64,000 bases of DNA from Rhodopseudomonas palustris (GCF_013415845.1 NZ_CP058907.1:3410001-3474000); one strand, 5' to 3'; numbered from the stretch's first letter, positions 1 to 9,639 are shown. Notes: generated by a model from the sequence alone, not told the origin. Translations and numbers: made by a program.

Positions 1-401
1 GAGGTCGAGATGCTGGCCGAAGTGATGCCCGAGATCACCCGGCCGACAAACAGCCACCACAGCGACGGCGCCAACGCCATCAGGACGTAGTCGAGGCCGA
101 GCCCCAGATTAGACAGCAGGATCACCGGGCGCCGCCCGAACCGGTCCGACAGCCCGCCGAGGATCGGCGAGGCGAACAGCTGCATCAGAGCCCAGGCGGT
201 GCCGAACAGCCCGTAGATCCGCGCCGCGTTAGCGGTGTTGTCGTCGGAGAAACTCTCGATCAGCTTCGGCAGGATCGGCAGGATCATGCCGAGGCTGAGC
301 ATATCGAGCGCGATGGTGATGAAGATGAAGCCGACGGCGGCGCGGCGCGGCCCGGTCATGCCGGGCACCGGCGTCTGCTGCGCTGCGGCTTCCTCGGTCA
401 T
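1..401 (-). CDS. MFS transporter, TetA/Tcr-like (N-terminal part)
   Basis: The gene runs off the left edge, so only the N-terminal 133 residues are visible. After a short soluble start there is a first membrane helix, then the loop motif [11 protein letters not shown] between helices 2 and 3, which is the signature of the major facilitator superfamily and most like TetA/Tcr drug:proton antiporters. The next helix has the family-like [19 protein letters not shown]. It should be an inner-membrane proton-driven exporter; the substrate cannot be told. Its ATG overlaps the der stop codon as ATGA, so it is probably co-transcribed and translationally coupled with der. Confidence 0.85.
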
Positions 402-1777
402 GACTTGCGTTTACGCTTGTGCGCGAACGGATTGGCCTTCTCGCGCAGCGTGATCCGCACCGGCGTGCCGGGCAGATCGAACGCACCGCGCAGGCTATTC
501 ACCAGATAGCGCAAGTACGATTCCGGCACCGCGTCGGCGCGCGAACAGAACACCACGAAGCTCGGCGGCCGCGCCTTGGTCTGGGTGACGTAGTTCAGCT
601 TCAGGCGGCGGCCCGAGACCGCCGGCGGCGGGTTCTGCGAAATCGCCTGCTCGAACCAGCGGTTCAGCGCCGCGGTCGGCACACGCCTGTTCCACACCGC
701 ATAGGCATCCTGGATCGCCTGCATCAGGCGGTCGACGCCCTCGCCCAGCATGCCCGAGGTGGCGACGATCGGCACGCCCTTGATCTGCGGCAGCCAATGG
801 TCGGCGTCGGTGCGCAACTGCGCGATCTGGCCGCCCTGGCGCTCGATCAGGTCCCACTTGTTGACGGCGATCACCAGCGCCCGGCCCTCGCGCTCGACGA
901 GGTCGGCAATCCGCAGATCCTGCTCCTCGAAGCGATTCTGCGCGTCCATCATCAGCACGACGACTTCGGCGAAACGCACCGCGCGCAGCGCGTCGGCGAC
1001 CGACAGCTTCTCCAGCTTCTCTTCGATCCGCGAGCGGCGGCGCAGTCCCGCAGTATCGAACACGCGGAAGTCGCGGCCCTTCCACTCGACCTCGACGGCG
1101 ATCGAGTCTCGGGTGGTGCCGGCTTCGGGGCTGGTCAGCAGCCGCTCCTCGCCGAGCAGGCGATTGATGAAGGTCGACTTGCCGGCGTTGGGACGGCCAA
1201 CGATCGCCACGCGGATCGGCCGAGTCGCGATCGCTTCCTCGCTCTGGTCGGCAGGCTCGTCGTCTTCCTCGTCCTCGACCGGCTCCGGCAGCAGCGGACG
1301 AAGCGCATCGTAGAGTTCGCCCATGCCCTCGCCGTGCTCGGCGGAAATCTGCACCGGATCGCCGAGGCCGAGCGCGTAGGACTCCATCGCGCCGATCTCG
1401 CCGCTCTTGCCCTCGCTCTTGTTGGCCACCAGCACCACCGGCTTGTTGGCGCGGCGGGCGAAATCGGCAAAGGCACGGTCGTTGGGCGTCAGGCCGGCGC
1501 GAGCGTCGAACACGAACAACAGCGCATCCGCCAGTTCGATCGCTGTTTCGGTCTGCTCCTGCATTCGGGCGGTGAGCGAGCCCTTCGGCCCCTCGTCGAG
1601 GCCCGCCGTGTCGATCAGAGTGAAGTTGAGATCGCCCAGCCGGCCTTCGCCTTCACGGCGATCGCGGGTGACGCCGGGCGCATCGTCCACCAGCGCCAGC
1701 TTTTGGCCGACGAGGCGGTTGAATAGCGTCGATTTGCCGACGTTGGGCCGGCCGATAATTGCGAGGGTGAAAGACAT
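398..1777 (-). CDS. der: Ribosome biogenesis GTPase Der (EngA)
   Basis: Der is an essential double GTPase needed for maturation of the 50S ribosomal subunit. The 459-residue product has two tandem G domains: the first begins with GRPNVGKST at residues 9-17 and the second, after an acidic linker rich in D and E, with [13 protein letters not shown] of the second G4 motif is visible. The C-terminal KH-like domain follows and the tail is basic (KRKRKS). The frame stays open far upstream, but the ATG at 1777 ([12 protein letters not shown]) matches the usual Der start and length. The gene is followed by an overlapping MFS gene and preceded by a lipoprotein and a YfgM-like gene, recalling the gammaproteobacterial yfgM-bamB-der order. 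Confidence 0.97.
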
Positions 1778-1850
1778 GGCTGATCCGTCGCCGAGAAGCG
1801 GCGGCCTGTCAATGTCGCTCGGGTCAGACCTTCGAGGTCGGAGCCCTTTA

Positions 1851-2402
1851 TTAGCGCTGGAAGCTGCCGCTCGGCAGCGGCGCCGGGAACGACGGAGCCG
1901 TTCCGGAGGACTGCGACTGGGCCGGCGCGGGGGCAGACGACTGATCGTCGGCCGGCGGGGTGGTGACGCGGCGGCGCGACTGCTTGGCCGGCTTCGGCGC
2001 CGGCGGCACGGCGGCGGCTCCGCCCTCCTCCTCGGCAGCCGGTTCGGCGGCGGGTTCAGGCGCTGCTGCGGCCGGGCGTCGGGCTGCAGAGCTATGCCGG
2101 CTCTTGGAGCGAGCGGCAGGCTTCGGCTTGTCTTCGACCGGCGCAGGAGCGGCGTCGACGGCGGCCTGCTGGCGCTGCTGCTGCTCGACCTCGTCTTTGT
2201 ACAGGTTCCTCGGCACGCCCTGCTCGAGGCCCGGCACACCTTCCGGAAACACCGGCTTCCGTTCGCCGGCGAGCTTCTTCTTCTGATCCAGGAAGTCGAA
2301 CATGTCGGTCGGATCGAAGCTGCTCATGCTACCACAGCCGGCCAGAGCGCTGGACAGCGCGACCAGCACGGCGAGTGGAATCAGGCGGTGCGACAGGCGC
2401 AT
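1851..2402 (-). CDS. Small proline/alanine-rich lipoprotein of unknown function
   Basis: The 183-residue product begins with a classical lipoprotein signal (about 22 residues, lipobox LAGC), so Cys23 should be lipidated and the protein held in the envelope. A conserved-looking segment [16 protein letters not shown] and the stretch [16 protein letters not shown] follow. The remainder is low-complexity, rich in Ala, Pro, Lys and Arg, and probably disordered. It sits between a YfgM-like gene and der, where many proteobacteria carry bamB, but it has no beta-propeller repeats and is far too short to be BamB. No function can be assigned from sequence; a role linked to outer-membrane assembly is only a positional guess. 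Confidence 0.75.
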
Positions 2403-2447
2403 GGATTATCTCTCACAATCTTTGGTGTCGCGGTCGCTCGAACGACG

Positions 2448-3104
2448 TCAGCTCTTGGTCGCAGTGGGCGGCAGCAGCGCCTGAAGCACATCGGCGCGGC
2501 TGCGCAGGCTGCCTGGGGTTTCGGCGTCGGTGGTGATCTTGTCGATCCACTGCCGGGTCGCCGCCACGTTGTTGGCCCGCCAGGCCGACAGCGCCAGCAG
2601 TTCGCGCGCAGTATGACGGAACGCGCCATTGCCGGACGCGACCGGCTCGAGGCGCTGCACCAGATCGTTATAGCTCGCGGTCTCCAGCACCAGGTTGGCG
2701 GCGCGGATGCTGGCGAGCTCGCGGAACGGCGCAGCGAGGCTGCGATCGGCCGCGATCTCGTCGTAACGCTTCAAAGCGGCTTGCGCGTCGCGCGTGCCGA
2801 TCTCGGCAGCAGCGCGCAGCCGCGCAAGAGTGCGATAGCCCGCAGGCGCCGAGGCCGCGATCTTGTCGAACGCAGCTTCTGCCTCAGCATGCTTGTTCTG
2901 CTCGGCGAGATCAGCGGCGGCGGCAAACGCCGCGCCGGCTTCAGCCGCCTTCTTGGCCTCGTAATATTCGTAGCCGCGCCAAGCGCCGACTCCGACGACG
3001 ATCAGGAGCGCCCCGCCGACGATAACGAGCGAGTACTTGTCCCACAGCCTCTTGAGCCGCTCGCGACGCAGCTCCTCGTCGACTTCATTAAATAATTCAG
3101 ACAC
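2448..3104 (-). CDS. YfgM-like membrane-anchored tetratricopeptide protein
   Basis: The 218-residue product has a short cytosolic segment (SELFNEVDEELRRERLKRLW), one membrane helix near residues 25-45 and a periplasmic alanine-rich helical domain resembling the TPR_21/YfgM family. In enterobacteria YfgM associates with the SecYEG translocon and periplasmic chaperones. The GTG at 3104 is chosen because it is preceded by an AGGAAA ribosome-binding site and gives the standard VSELFNEVDEE start; an ATG at 3137 would add 11 residues without a good site. It lies upstream of the lipoprotein and der on the same strand. Confidence 0.8.
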   Translation of the reverse strand: MSELFNEVDEELRRERLKRLWDKYSLVIVGGALLIVVGVGAWRGYEYYEAKKAAEAGAAFAAAADLAEQNKHAEAEAAFDKIAASAPAGYRTLARLRAAAEIGTRDAQAALKRYDEIAADRSLAAPFRELASIRAANLVLETASYNDLVQRLEPVASGNGAFRHTARELLALSAWRANNVAATRQWIDKITTDAETPGSLRSRADVLQALLPPTATKS

Positions 3105-3266
3105 TTGGAGATTTTTCCTGTCCCGACAGCGCAGCATCCTGGCGGGTGCTGCCGCTCGCCCATCCCTCGCGGTCGCGCGGGCGATACCCTAGCGTTATGG
3201 CGCTGGCAAGGCAAAGCGAGCCGGATCAAGGGGATACCTCGACCGGCGCGCACGCCTTCCGTGACC

Positions 3267-4091
3267 TCACGCCTTCGATTTCATTCCGTAAACGTGCTCG
3301 GGCCCAGGGAAAGCCCGCGAACGGACCTCCTCGGCATAGCCCTTGATCGCCGCTTCGATGCCGGGGCCGAGATCGCCATAGCGCTTGACGAATTTCGGCG
3401 GCTTCGGCGACAGGCCGAGCATGTCTTCGAGCACCAGCACCTGACCATCGCAGGCGGCGCTGGCACCAATGCCGATGGTCGGGATCGAAATCATCTCGGT
3501 GATCTTGCGGCCGAGCGGCTCGGCGACGGCTTCCACCACGACCGAGAACGCGCCGGCATCGGCAACCGCACGCGCGTCGGCCTCGATCGGTTCCCAGCTG
3601 CCCTCCTCGCGGCCCTGCGCCCGGAAAGAGCCCAGCGTGTTGATCGACTGCGGCGTGAGACCGATGTGACCCATCACAGGAATGCCGCGCTCGGTGAGGA
3701 ACGCGATGGTCTCGGCCATCCGCACGCCGCCTTCGAGCTTCACGGCGCCGCAATGCGTCTCCTTGAGGATGCGTGCGGCAGAGTGAAAGGCCTGCTCCTT
3801 CGAGGCTTCATACGAACCGAAAGGCATGTCGACCACGACGAGCGCATGCTGCGAGCCGCGCATCACCGCGTGCCCCTGCAGGATCATCATCTCGAGCGTC
3901 ACCGGCACGGTGGTCTCGAAGCCGTGCATCACGTTGCCGAGCGAGTCCCCGACCAGAATGGCGTCGCAATAACGATCGACCAGCGAGGCGGTGTGAGCGT
4001 GATACGACGTCAGCATCACGATCGGATCGCCGCCCTTGCGCGCGCGGATGTCGGGAGCGGTCTTCCGCCGAATGGTCGATTGAACAGACAT
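3267..4091 (-). CDS. panB: 3-methyl-2-oxobutanoate hydroxymethyltransferase PanB
   Basis: PanB transfers a hydroxymethyl group from 5,10-methylenetetrahydrofolate to alpha-ketoisovalerate, giving ketopantoate, the first committed step of pantothenate and coenzyme A synthesis. The 274-residue product has the family's metal-binding aspartates in LVGDSLGN (Asp49) and [10 protein letters not shown] (Asp88), the substrate glutamate in VKLEGG (Glu120), and the conserved [10 protein letters not shown]. The ATG at 4091 is chosen over far-upstream in-frame codons because it gives the usual length. It lies 2 bases after the stop of an NnrU-like gene, so the two are probably one unit. The partner panC is about 57 kb away at 61224, so the pantothenate genes are not an operon here. 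Confidence 0.97.
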   Translation of the reverse strand: MSVQSTIRRKTAPDIRARKGGDPIVMLTSYHAHTASLVDRYCDAILVGDSLGNVMHGFETTVPVTLEMMILQGHAVMRGSQHALVVVDMPFGSYEASKEQAFHSAARILKETHCGAVKLEGGVRMAETIAFLTERGIPVMGHIGLTPQSINTLGSFRAQGREEGSWEPIEADARAVADAGAFSVVVEAVAEPLGRKITEMISIPTIGIGASAACDGQVLVLEDMLGLSPKPPKFVKRYGDLGPGIEAAIKGYAEEVRSRAFPGPEHVYGMKSKA

Positions 4092-4093
4092 GC

Positions 4094-4678
4094 TTAGGCT
4101 CCGAACACGGACACGCCGATAACGTAGGGATGGAAGACGAAGGCGAGCGCCAGATACAGCACGACGCCGGCCACGATGGCGATCACGTCGTTCTTGGCAC
4201 CGCCGACCGGGATCGGCGGACCACCGGCATCGCTGCGACGCTTCAGCGAGATGCGGTCGTACACCGCCCAGGCCAGCAGCGAGCCGAACAGGATGATCGA
4301 GCCGAGATCGCCGTTCGCGATCAGGTGGCCGACCGCCCACAGCTTAACAGCAGTGAGCATGGGATGCTTGACCGCCGCGTAGATGCGACCGCGCGAATAC
4401 GCCGCAGCCAGCAGGATCGCCATCGGCAGCATCAGCAGCGCGGTGAGATGCTTGGTCCAGTGCGGCGGATACCAGACGTCGATCCAGCCGTGCGCGCGAT
4501 AGGATCCGAAGCCGTAAGCGATCAGCGCGAGGCCGCTGAGCGCCACCACCGCATAGGCGATCTTATAGACCGCCTCCCCGCCGATCCCGATCAGGCGGCT
4601 GCGCAGGTCGCGCTGGGTGGTGACGACATGAGTGCCGATGAACAGCACCAGGCCGACGATCATCAACGCAAGTCCCAT
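4094..4678 (-). CDS. NnrU family integral membrane protein
   Basis: The 194-residue product is strongly hydrophobic with about five to six membrane helices and carries family motifs such as the early histidine in FIGTHVV, WTKHLT and [21 protein letters not shown]. NnrU proteins were first linked to nitrite and nitric oxide reduction but occur widely without denitrification genes; the biochemical role is unsettled. The ATG at 4678 has a good AGGAGTGA ribosome-binding site. It is immediately upstream of panB (2-base gap), an arrangement that hints at co-expression. No denitrification genes are visible nearby. Confidence 0.8.
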   Translation of the reverse strand: MGLALMIVGLVLFIGTHVVTTQRDLRSRLIGIGGEAVYKIAYAVVALSGLALIAYGFGSYRAHGWIDVWYPPHWTKHLTALLMLPMAILLAAAYSRGRIYAAVKHPMLTAVKLWAVGHLIANGDLGSIILFGSLLAWAVYDRISLKRRSDAGGPPIPVGGAKNDVIAIVAGVVLYLALAFVFHPYVIGVSVFGA

Positions 4679-4815
4679 CGCGTCACTCCTGTCTCGGCCG
4701 GCGCCTGCGGCGGTTTGCGCATCGGCCAATTCCACCTATGGTCCGCGCCGTCGCACGGCCGGCCGCAGCGCGGCGCCGTGCGGGCGAAATCCGGGTATCA
4801 TTGTTTACGGGACCG

Positions 4816-5820
4816 ATGCAAATGCTGGGACACCTCTTCCGCCGGACCCTGCCGCCGACGCTCGCGATGCTCGGCATTGCGGCTTGCGCAGTCAGCAGCG
4901 CGGCCGCTGCGCAGCCGGCGGCGTGGCCGCCGAAGACGGTGCGGATCGTGGTGCCGTTCGCCGCGGGGGCGACACCGGATCTGGTCGGCCGGGTGCTGGC
5001 CGATCAGCTTCATACGCAATATCCGGGCTCCACCTTCGTGATCGAAAACAAGCCCGGCGCCTCCGGCAATATCGGCACCGATGCGGTGGCCAAGGCTGCC
5101 CCGGATGGCGCCACACTCGGCATCTCGATCCCCGGCCCGCTCGCCATCAACACGCTGCTGTTTCCGAAGTTGCCCTACGATCCCGAACGCGACCTCGCAC
5201 CGGTGACGCTGCTGACGCGAATGCCGAGCGTGCTCGCCGTGCCCGCGACAGCGGGCATCGGCAGCGTCGACGAGTTTGTCGCCAAGGTGAAAAGCGACAA
5301 AGGCGGTTTCGCCTACGCGTCGATCGGCGCCGGCTCGCTGTCGCAGCTGTGCATGGAAGCGATCGCGCAGAAGGCCGGTGCCGCGATGGTGCACATCCCC
5401 TACGCCGGCTCACCGAATGCGATGACCGCGCTGACCCGCGGCGACGTCCAGGCCGCGTGCCTACCGGCGATCTCGGTCGCCCCGCAGCACGCGGCGGGGA
5501 CGGTGAAGATCCTGGCGGTGACCACGCCGGAGCGCTCGCCTTTCCTGCCCAACGTGCCGACGCTGAAGGAGAGCGGCATCGACGTGCAGTCGGACGCCTG
5601 GAACGCGCTGATCGCGCCAGCCGGCACGCCACCCGAACTGATCGCAGCGATCCACCGCGCGGTCGAAGCCGCGCTGGCCGATCCGGCGGTCCTCACCAAG
5701 CTCAAAACCCAGATGATGATGCCCGAAGCCTCGACGCCCGAGGCGCTGCGCCAGAAGATCGCCGACGAGAAGCGCAGCTGGGCGGGCGTGATCCGCGCTG
5801 CGGGCATCAAGGTGCAATAG
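4816..5820 (+). CDS. Bug/TctC-type periplasmic solute-binding protein
   Basis: The 334-residue product has an N-terminal signal peptide ending near SAAAAQPA and then the Bug-family start WPPKTVRIVVPFAAGATPD, followed by ENKPGASGNIGTDAVAKAAPDG, both diagnostic of tripartite tricarboxylate transporter (TTT) binding proteins. These bind small carboxylates in the periplasm. No TctA or TctB membrane partner is next to it, so it is an orphan binding protein, common in this family. The ATG at 4816 (MQMLGHLFRR) is chosen because it starts the basic segment of the signal peptide; an ATG six bases further on is also possible. Flanking genes are on the opposite strand, so it is probably monocistronic. 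Confidence 0.9.
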   Translation: MQMLGHLFRRTLPPTLAMLGIAACAVSSAAAAQPAAWPPKTVRIVVPFAAGATPDLVGRVLADQLHTQYPGSTFVIENKPGASGNIGTDAVAKAAPDGATLGISIPGPLAINTLLFPKLPYDPERDLAPVTLLTRMPSVLAVPATAGIGSVDEFVAKVKSDKGGFAYASIGAGSLSQLCMEAIAQKAGAAMVHIPYAGSPNAMTALTRGDVQAACLPAISVAPQHAAGTVKILAVTTPERSPFLPNVPTLKESGIDVQSDAWNALIAPAGTPPELIAAIHRAVEAALADPAVLTKLKTQMMMPEASTPEALRQKIADEKRSWAGVIRAAGIKVQ

Positions 5821-5868
5821 GATCCGGCGGCGGGCAGCGCACCGCCGCCGTCTCGCTGCCCGAAGGGC

Positions 5869-6315
5869 TTACTTGTAGTAGCCGACCGCGCAGGTCTGAT
5901 CGCCGATCTTGGTGACGAAGCTGACCTTCTGCACCGGATCGGTCTGGCCCGGGCGCGGCCACATATAGGCGACTTCCTTGACCTCGCCTTCCTTGGCGGT
6001 GGCGTAGATCTCTTCGCCCAGCGGCTTGCCGGTCTTGTCCTTGAGTTCCTTGAGGCTCTTGCCGGTGAGGGTCGGATGCGCGGTGAACAGGCCGTCCGGC
6101 CCGCCGCAGAACGGATACAGGTCGCGATCCTTGAAACCGCCCTCGCCCTTGGCAAACTCGGCGAGCGCCTTGGCCTTATCAGCCTTCACCGCGGCAGCGG
6201 CCTTGGTGAGCATCGCCTTGGCTTCGTCGGCCGTGCCGAACTCGCCGGCGAACGCGGCCGAGGCAGCAAACATGCTGGCGCCGGCGACGAGACATAATAC
6301 TGATTTGAGTTTCAT
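5869..6315 (-). CDS. Periplasmic single Cache-domain protein
   Basis: The 148-residue product has a signal peptide (MKLKSVLCLVAGASMFAASA, cleaved near AFA) followed by a compact domain with FKDRDLYPFCGGPDG and VQKVSFVTKIGDQTCAVGYYK, typical of soluble sCache_2 / cytochrome-associated Cache proteins that bind small ligands in the periplasm. Two cysteines (in YPFCGG and QTCAVG) could form a disulfide. The ATG at 6315 is preceded by a strong AGGAGG-like site. No sensor kinase or chemoreceptor partner is adjacent, so the ligand and output are unknown. Confidence 0.82.
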   Translation of the reverse strand: MKLKSVLCLVAGASMFAASAAFAGEFGTADEAKAMLTKAAAAVKADKAKALAEFAKGEGGFKDRDLYPFCGGPDGLFTAHPTLTGKSLKELKDKTGKPLGEEIYATAKEGEVKEVAYMWPRPGQTDPVQKVSFVTKIGDQTCAVGYYK

Positions 6316-6457
6316 CTGGCATCTCCTCCTTTGAAAGCTCCCTTGGTGGAGCATGAGGAGAAGATATCCGCGGTCAGTTGCGGCGGTCAGCGCGACTTAG
6401 GGCGAACCATAAGGCGATACCAAGCGCCGCATGCCGTCAGCGGAAGCAAGCGATCCA

Positions 6458-6724
6458 TCAGTGCGAGGAGATCCAGGCGCGGGCTTCGCGCTGGGCAACC
6501 GCAATCTCGTCCGCCGACATCAGCTCGGCCAGCTCGCGGCGATACGCGATCGCGTCAGTACGGCCTTTCAGCGCGGCGAGGTTGAACCACTTGTGCGCGG
6601 CGATCAGGTCGACCGGCGCGCCGCGGCCCGAGGCGAATAGCACACCGAGATCGAACAACGCATCGGGGTTCTCCCCGGCTTCGATCGGCATCGCAGTTTC
6701 GATATTCAGATGTCCCTGCAGCAT
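6458..6724 (-). CDS. Small Sel1-like repeat protein
   Basis: The 88-residue product contains one or two Sel1-like helical repeats: ALFDLGVLFASGRGAPVDL followed by AAHKWFNLAALKG, the characteristic glycine/alanine spacing of this TPR relative. Such proteins mediate protein contacts; no catalytic residues are present. A helical tail (ELAELMSADEIAVAQREARAW) follows. It stands alone between the Cache protein and a gene-poor stretch. The partner is unknown. Confidence 0.72.
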   Translation of the reverse strand: MLQGHLNIETAMPIEAGENPDALFDLGVLFASGRGAPVDLIAAHKWFNLAALKGRTDAIAYRRELAELMSADEIAVAQREARAWISSH

Positions 6725-6907
6725 CTTTGATCTCCATCTTTCGCCGCCGAACCGAGGGCGGCTCCTGTCCTCTGTTTGTCATCCCCACCGCCGTGACCCG
6801 GCGTGTTATGGGGCAATGATGGCCGATCAAATTTGAAGAGCAGTTTAAGCGTTGCGCTAAACGATTTCTGAACGCGCCGCGAGGGCCGGCGCCGGGCATT
6901 TCAAGAA

Positions 6908-7179
6908 ATGCCTGTGCTGCAATGGCTTTTGGAATCTGGTGAGAGACGGTTTACCCTCCGGTTTGGCGAACCGATAACCATCGCCACAACCGCCTGGGGA
7001 AACGACGGGGCCGACCGCGGGCGCAAGATGGCTGCCGCAGGCTGATCGAACTCGGCGATGTGGAGGAATGGAACTGGATCAGCCGGACCGTGCCGGCGCG
7101 GGGCGATAGGCCCCACAAACAACGAGGGCGTCGGCGAACACGTCAGGTTCAGATCTCACACGCGGCTCGCCGCCCATGA
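6908..7179 (+). pseudogene. Possible frameshifted small gene
   Basis: The 674-base stretch between 6725 and 7398 holds no intact gene that I trust. In one frame from the ATG at 6908 it reads a protein-like 45 residues ending ...WGNDGADRGRKMAAAG before a TGA at 7043. In the next frame the reading continues naturally as RLIELGDVEEWNWISRTVP and on to a stop at 7177. Joined by a -1 shift near 7039, the two halves make a continuous helix-like segment of about 90 residues, and the second half uses mostly G or C at third codon positions like its neighbours. The ribosome-binding site is weak and the opposite strand is also open, so this may be chance. I do not recognise the protein. Confidence 0.3.
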
Positions 7180-7358
7180 AACTGCGGACCTGGTGTCCGC
7201 ACCGTTCGAAGAAAAACCGTTTCTTCTACCGGGCTCTTCGGCGGCTGGTGATCCCTGCCGCTGTCGGATCCGGTCGTCTGACCTGATGTCTCGCCGACAC
7301 CCTCTCGTCGACTAGGCCCTGGCTCGTGTCGCGGTGCGAAGAGCCTGTCCAGTGACGC

Positions 7359-7381
7359 GGCCGGCAGTGACGCTGCCGGCA
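7359..7381 (-). terminator. Hairpin downstream of the H1-like gene
   Basis: A perfect 8-base stem (GCCGGCAG with CTGCCGGC, 5-base loop) begins about 19 bases past the stop of the small lysine-rich gene. There is no clear T-run on the minus strand, so termination would be weak or factor-assisted. Confidence 0.35.
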
Positions 7382-7398
7382 CCCGCTCGAAAGCGAGC

Positions 7399-7536
7399 TT
7401 ACTTCTTCTTGGCGGCCTTCTTGGCGACCTTCTTGGTGGTCTTCTTCGCGGTCTTCTTCACCGCGCTCTTCGCGGTCTTCGCCTTCTTCGGCGCCGCTTT
7501 CTTGGTCGCCGCCTTCTTCGCTGCTTTCTTGGCCAT
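7399..7536 (-). CDS. Histone H1-like lysine/alanine-rich small basic protein
   Basis: The 45-residue product consists almost wholly of lysine (21) and alanine (14) with a few threonines, in KKAAKK-type repeats like the C-terminal tail of histone H1 and of bacterial Hc1/AlgP-like proteins. It has no folded domain and should bind DNA or RNA by charge. The ATG at 7536 is preceded by a GGAGGG ribosome-binding site; upstream in-frame codons lack one. Similar tails occur in this window on topoisomerase I and RNase R, so repeats of this kind arise readily in this genome. It is flanked by gene-poor DNA, consistent with a separately regulated gene. Confidence 0.8.
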   Translation of the reverse strand: MAKKAAKKAATKKAAPKKAKTAKSAVKKTAKKTTKKVAKKAAKKK

Positions 7537-8059
7537 GTTGCCCTCCGATAAGTGAGATGGCTTGATTGCTGCTGCGTGCACTCGGGAATCGAGATGCACT
7601 AATTCCCGAATACACCAACGCTTTGAAAAAAACAGTGTCCCGCTTAAGGAAGAGTTGATGGGAGTTGTCCCTCGCGCACAGGCGGTCTTGGCGAACGAGG
7701 CGTCGGAAGATCGATCGCGCGAACCGAGTTATGCGCGAAAAACCTGCATCGACACTTGTCAAGATCGCGGGAAACGCCTGTGCCGCAGCGATTTCATCAA
7801 CTCACAAATCGAGCTAACTAACTACTTTGCAAAACCGGACCGAGTGCCGAGTCGGTCGCGCAAGGCCATCCGCAGACTCTGAGTCGCAATCTTTGGCAAT
7901 GAAAAAATTTTCAGGCGCAATGCCACACCGGAGCGTCCAAACGCTCCGGCACAGGGGTTTTCTGCACGAGAAGATGCGGCTGATTCGCGAGCGCCGCGGC
8001 CATCGCGGGCGCACGATGCGTCGTCGCGGCGGCTCGCACGCGACGACCAAGGTCGTGCG
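7537..8059. other. Gene-poor stretch with one strong hairpin
   Basis: I see no convincing gene in these 523 bases. It is visibly less GC-rich than its surroundings in places (for example near 7800-7830 and 7895-7915). A perfect 9-base stem with a CCAA loop lies at 7928-7949. Read on the minus strand it is followed, after about a dozen bases, by a T-rich run, so it could end the gatB transcript about 110 bases after the gatB stop. The promoter of the H1-like gene must lie in the first part. Confidence 0.4.
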
Positions 8060-9544
8060 TCAGAGGCCGAGCTTGCGCTTCAGCAGATCGTTGACCGCCT
8101 GCGGATTGGCCTTGCCGCCGGAGGATTTCATCACCTGACCGACGAACCAGCCGAGCATCGCCGGCTTGGCGACGACTTGTGCCACCTTATCTGGATTAGC
8201 GGCGACAATGTCGTCGACCACTTTCTCGATCTCCGACAGATCGGTGACTTGCTTCATGCCGCGCTGTTCCACCAGCGTGCGCGGATCACCGCCTTCGGTC
8301 CAGACGATCTCGAACAGCTCCTTGGCAATCTTGCCCGAGATCGTGCCCTCGCCGATCAGCTCGACGATGGCGGCGAGCTGTGCCGCCGACACCGGCGAAG
8401 CATCGATCGACTGGCCGTCCTTGTTGAGGCGGCCGAACAGCTCGTTGATGACCCAGTTGGCGGCGAGCTTGCCGTCGCGACCCTGGTCCTTCAGCTGCGC
8501 GAGCACCGCCTCGTAGAACTCGGCGCTCTCGCGCTCGCTGACCAGCACGCCTGCGTCTTCGACCGACAGGCCGAAGTCGTGGACGAACCGCTCCTTCTTG
8601 GCGTCGGGCAATTCCGGCAAGCCGGCCTTCAGGTCGTCGACATAAGCCTGGGTGAATTCCAGCGGCAGCAGATCCGGATCGGGGAAGTAGCGATAGTCGT
8701 GCGCCTCTTCCTTCGACCGCATCGACCGGGTCTCGCCCTTGTTGGCGTCGAACAGCCGGGTCTCCTGGTCGATCGTTCCACCGTCTTCGAGAATGCCGAT
8801 CTGGCGGCGCGCTTCGTATTCGATCGCCTGACCGATGAAGCGGATCGAGTTGACGTTCTTGATCTCGCAGCGAGTGCCGTAAGGCTCGCCGGGACGGCGC
8901 ACCGAGACGTTGACGTCGGCGCGCAGGCTGCCCTTCTCCATGTCGCCGTCGCAGGTGCCGAGATAGCGCATGATCGTGCGCAGCTTCGACACGTAAGCCT
9001 TGGCCTGTTCGGACGAGCGGAGGTCCGGCTTGGAGACGATCTCCATCAGCGCGACGCCGGAGCGGTTGAGGTCGACGAATGTCGAAGTCGGATGCTGGTC
9101 GTGCAGCAGCTTTCCGGCGTCCTGTTCGAGATGCAGCCGCTCGATGCCGACGGTGATGCTGTCGCCGTCCGGCAGGTCGACCACCACTTCGCCCTCACCG
9201 ACGATCGGCGATTTGTACTGGCTGATCTGGTAGCCCTGCGGCAGGTCCGGGTAGAAATAGTTCTTACGGTCGAACACCGAGCGCAGATGGATCTTGGCGT
9301 TCAGCCCCAGCCCGGAGCGGATCGCCTGGCGCACGCACTCCTCGTTGATCACCGGCAGCATGCCGGGCATCGCGGCGTCGACCAGCGACACGTGGGTGTT
9401 CTGATCGCCGCCGAACGCGGTGGCCGCGCCGGAGAACAGCTTGGCATTGGAAGAGACCTGGGCATGGATCTCCAGCCCGATCACGACTTCCCAATCGCCG
9501 GTGGCGCCCTTGATGAGTTTCGAAGGTTTGACAGGTGCGTTCAT
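8060..9544 (-). CDS. gatB: Aspartyl/glutamyl-tRNA amidotransferase subunit B
   Basis: GatB is the kinase and tRNA-binding subunit of GatCAB, which converts mischarged Glu-tRNA(Gln) and Asp-tRNA(Asn) to Gln-tRNA(Gln) and Asn-tRNA(Asn) in bacteria lacking the cognate synthetases. The 494-residue product has the family start [12 protein letters not shown], the cradle-domain motif [19 protein letters not shown], and the C-terminal helical and YqeY-like tail ending [17 protein letters not shown]. The ATG at 9544 (MNAPVKPSK) gives normal length; the open frame extends well upstream but is not coding there. It is the last of the gat genes on this strand and is separated from gatA by a kinase and a patatin gene. 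Confidence 0.97.
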   Translation of the reverse strand: MNAPVKPSKLIKGATGDWEVVIGLEIHAQVSSNAKLFSGAATAFGGDQNTHVSLVDAAMPGMLPVINEECVRQAIRSGLGLNAKIHLRSVFDRKNYFYPDLPQGYQISQYKSPIVGEGEVVVDLPDGDSITVGIERLHLEQDAGKLLHDQHPTSTFVDLNRSGVALMEIVSKPDLRSSEQAKAYVSKLRTIMRYLGTCDGDMEKGSLRADVNVSVRRPGEPYGTRCEIKNVNSIRFIGQAIEYEARRQIGILEDGGTIDQETRLFDANKGETRSMRSKEEAHDYRYFPDPDLLPLEFTQAYVDDLKAGLPELPDAKKERFVHDFGLSVEDAGVLVSERESAEFYEAVLAQLKDQGRDGKLAANWVINELFGRLNKDGQSIDASPVSAAQLAAIVELIGEGTISGKIAKELFEIVWTEGGDPRTLVEQRGMKQVTDLSEIEKVVDDIVAANPDKVAQVVAKPAMLGWFVGQVMKSSGGKANPQAVNDLLKRKLGL

Positions 9545-9639
9545 AAGCAGGTTTCTACTCCGCTCCGGGCGCGGAGAAAACCCCTGCAACCGGCGCAAGG
9601 CGCGCTCCAGCGCCGCCGAATGCCCGGCCTGCGAATGTC

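Noticed and set aside
398..2239. Der starting far upstream to give 613 residues
   Set aside because: The extra N-terminus is arginine-rich shadow of the lipoprotein gene; the ATG at 1777 fits the family.
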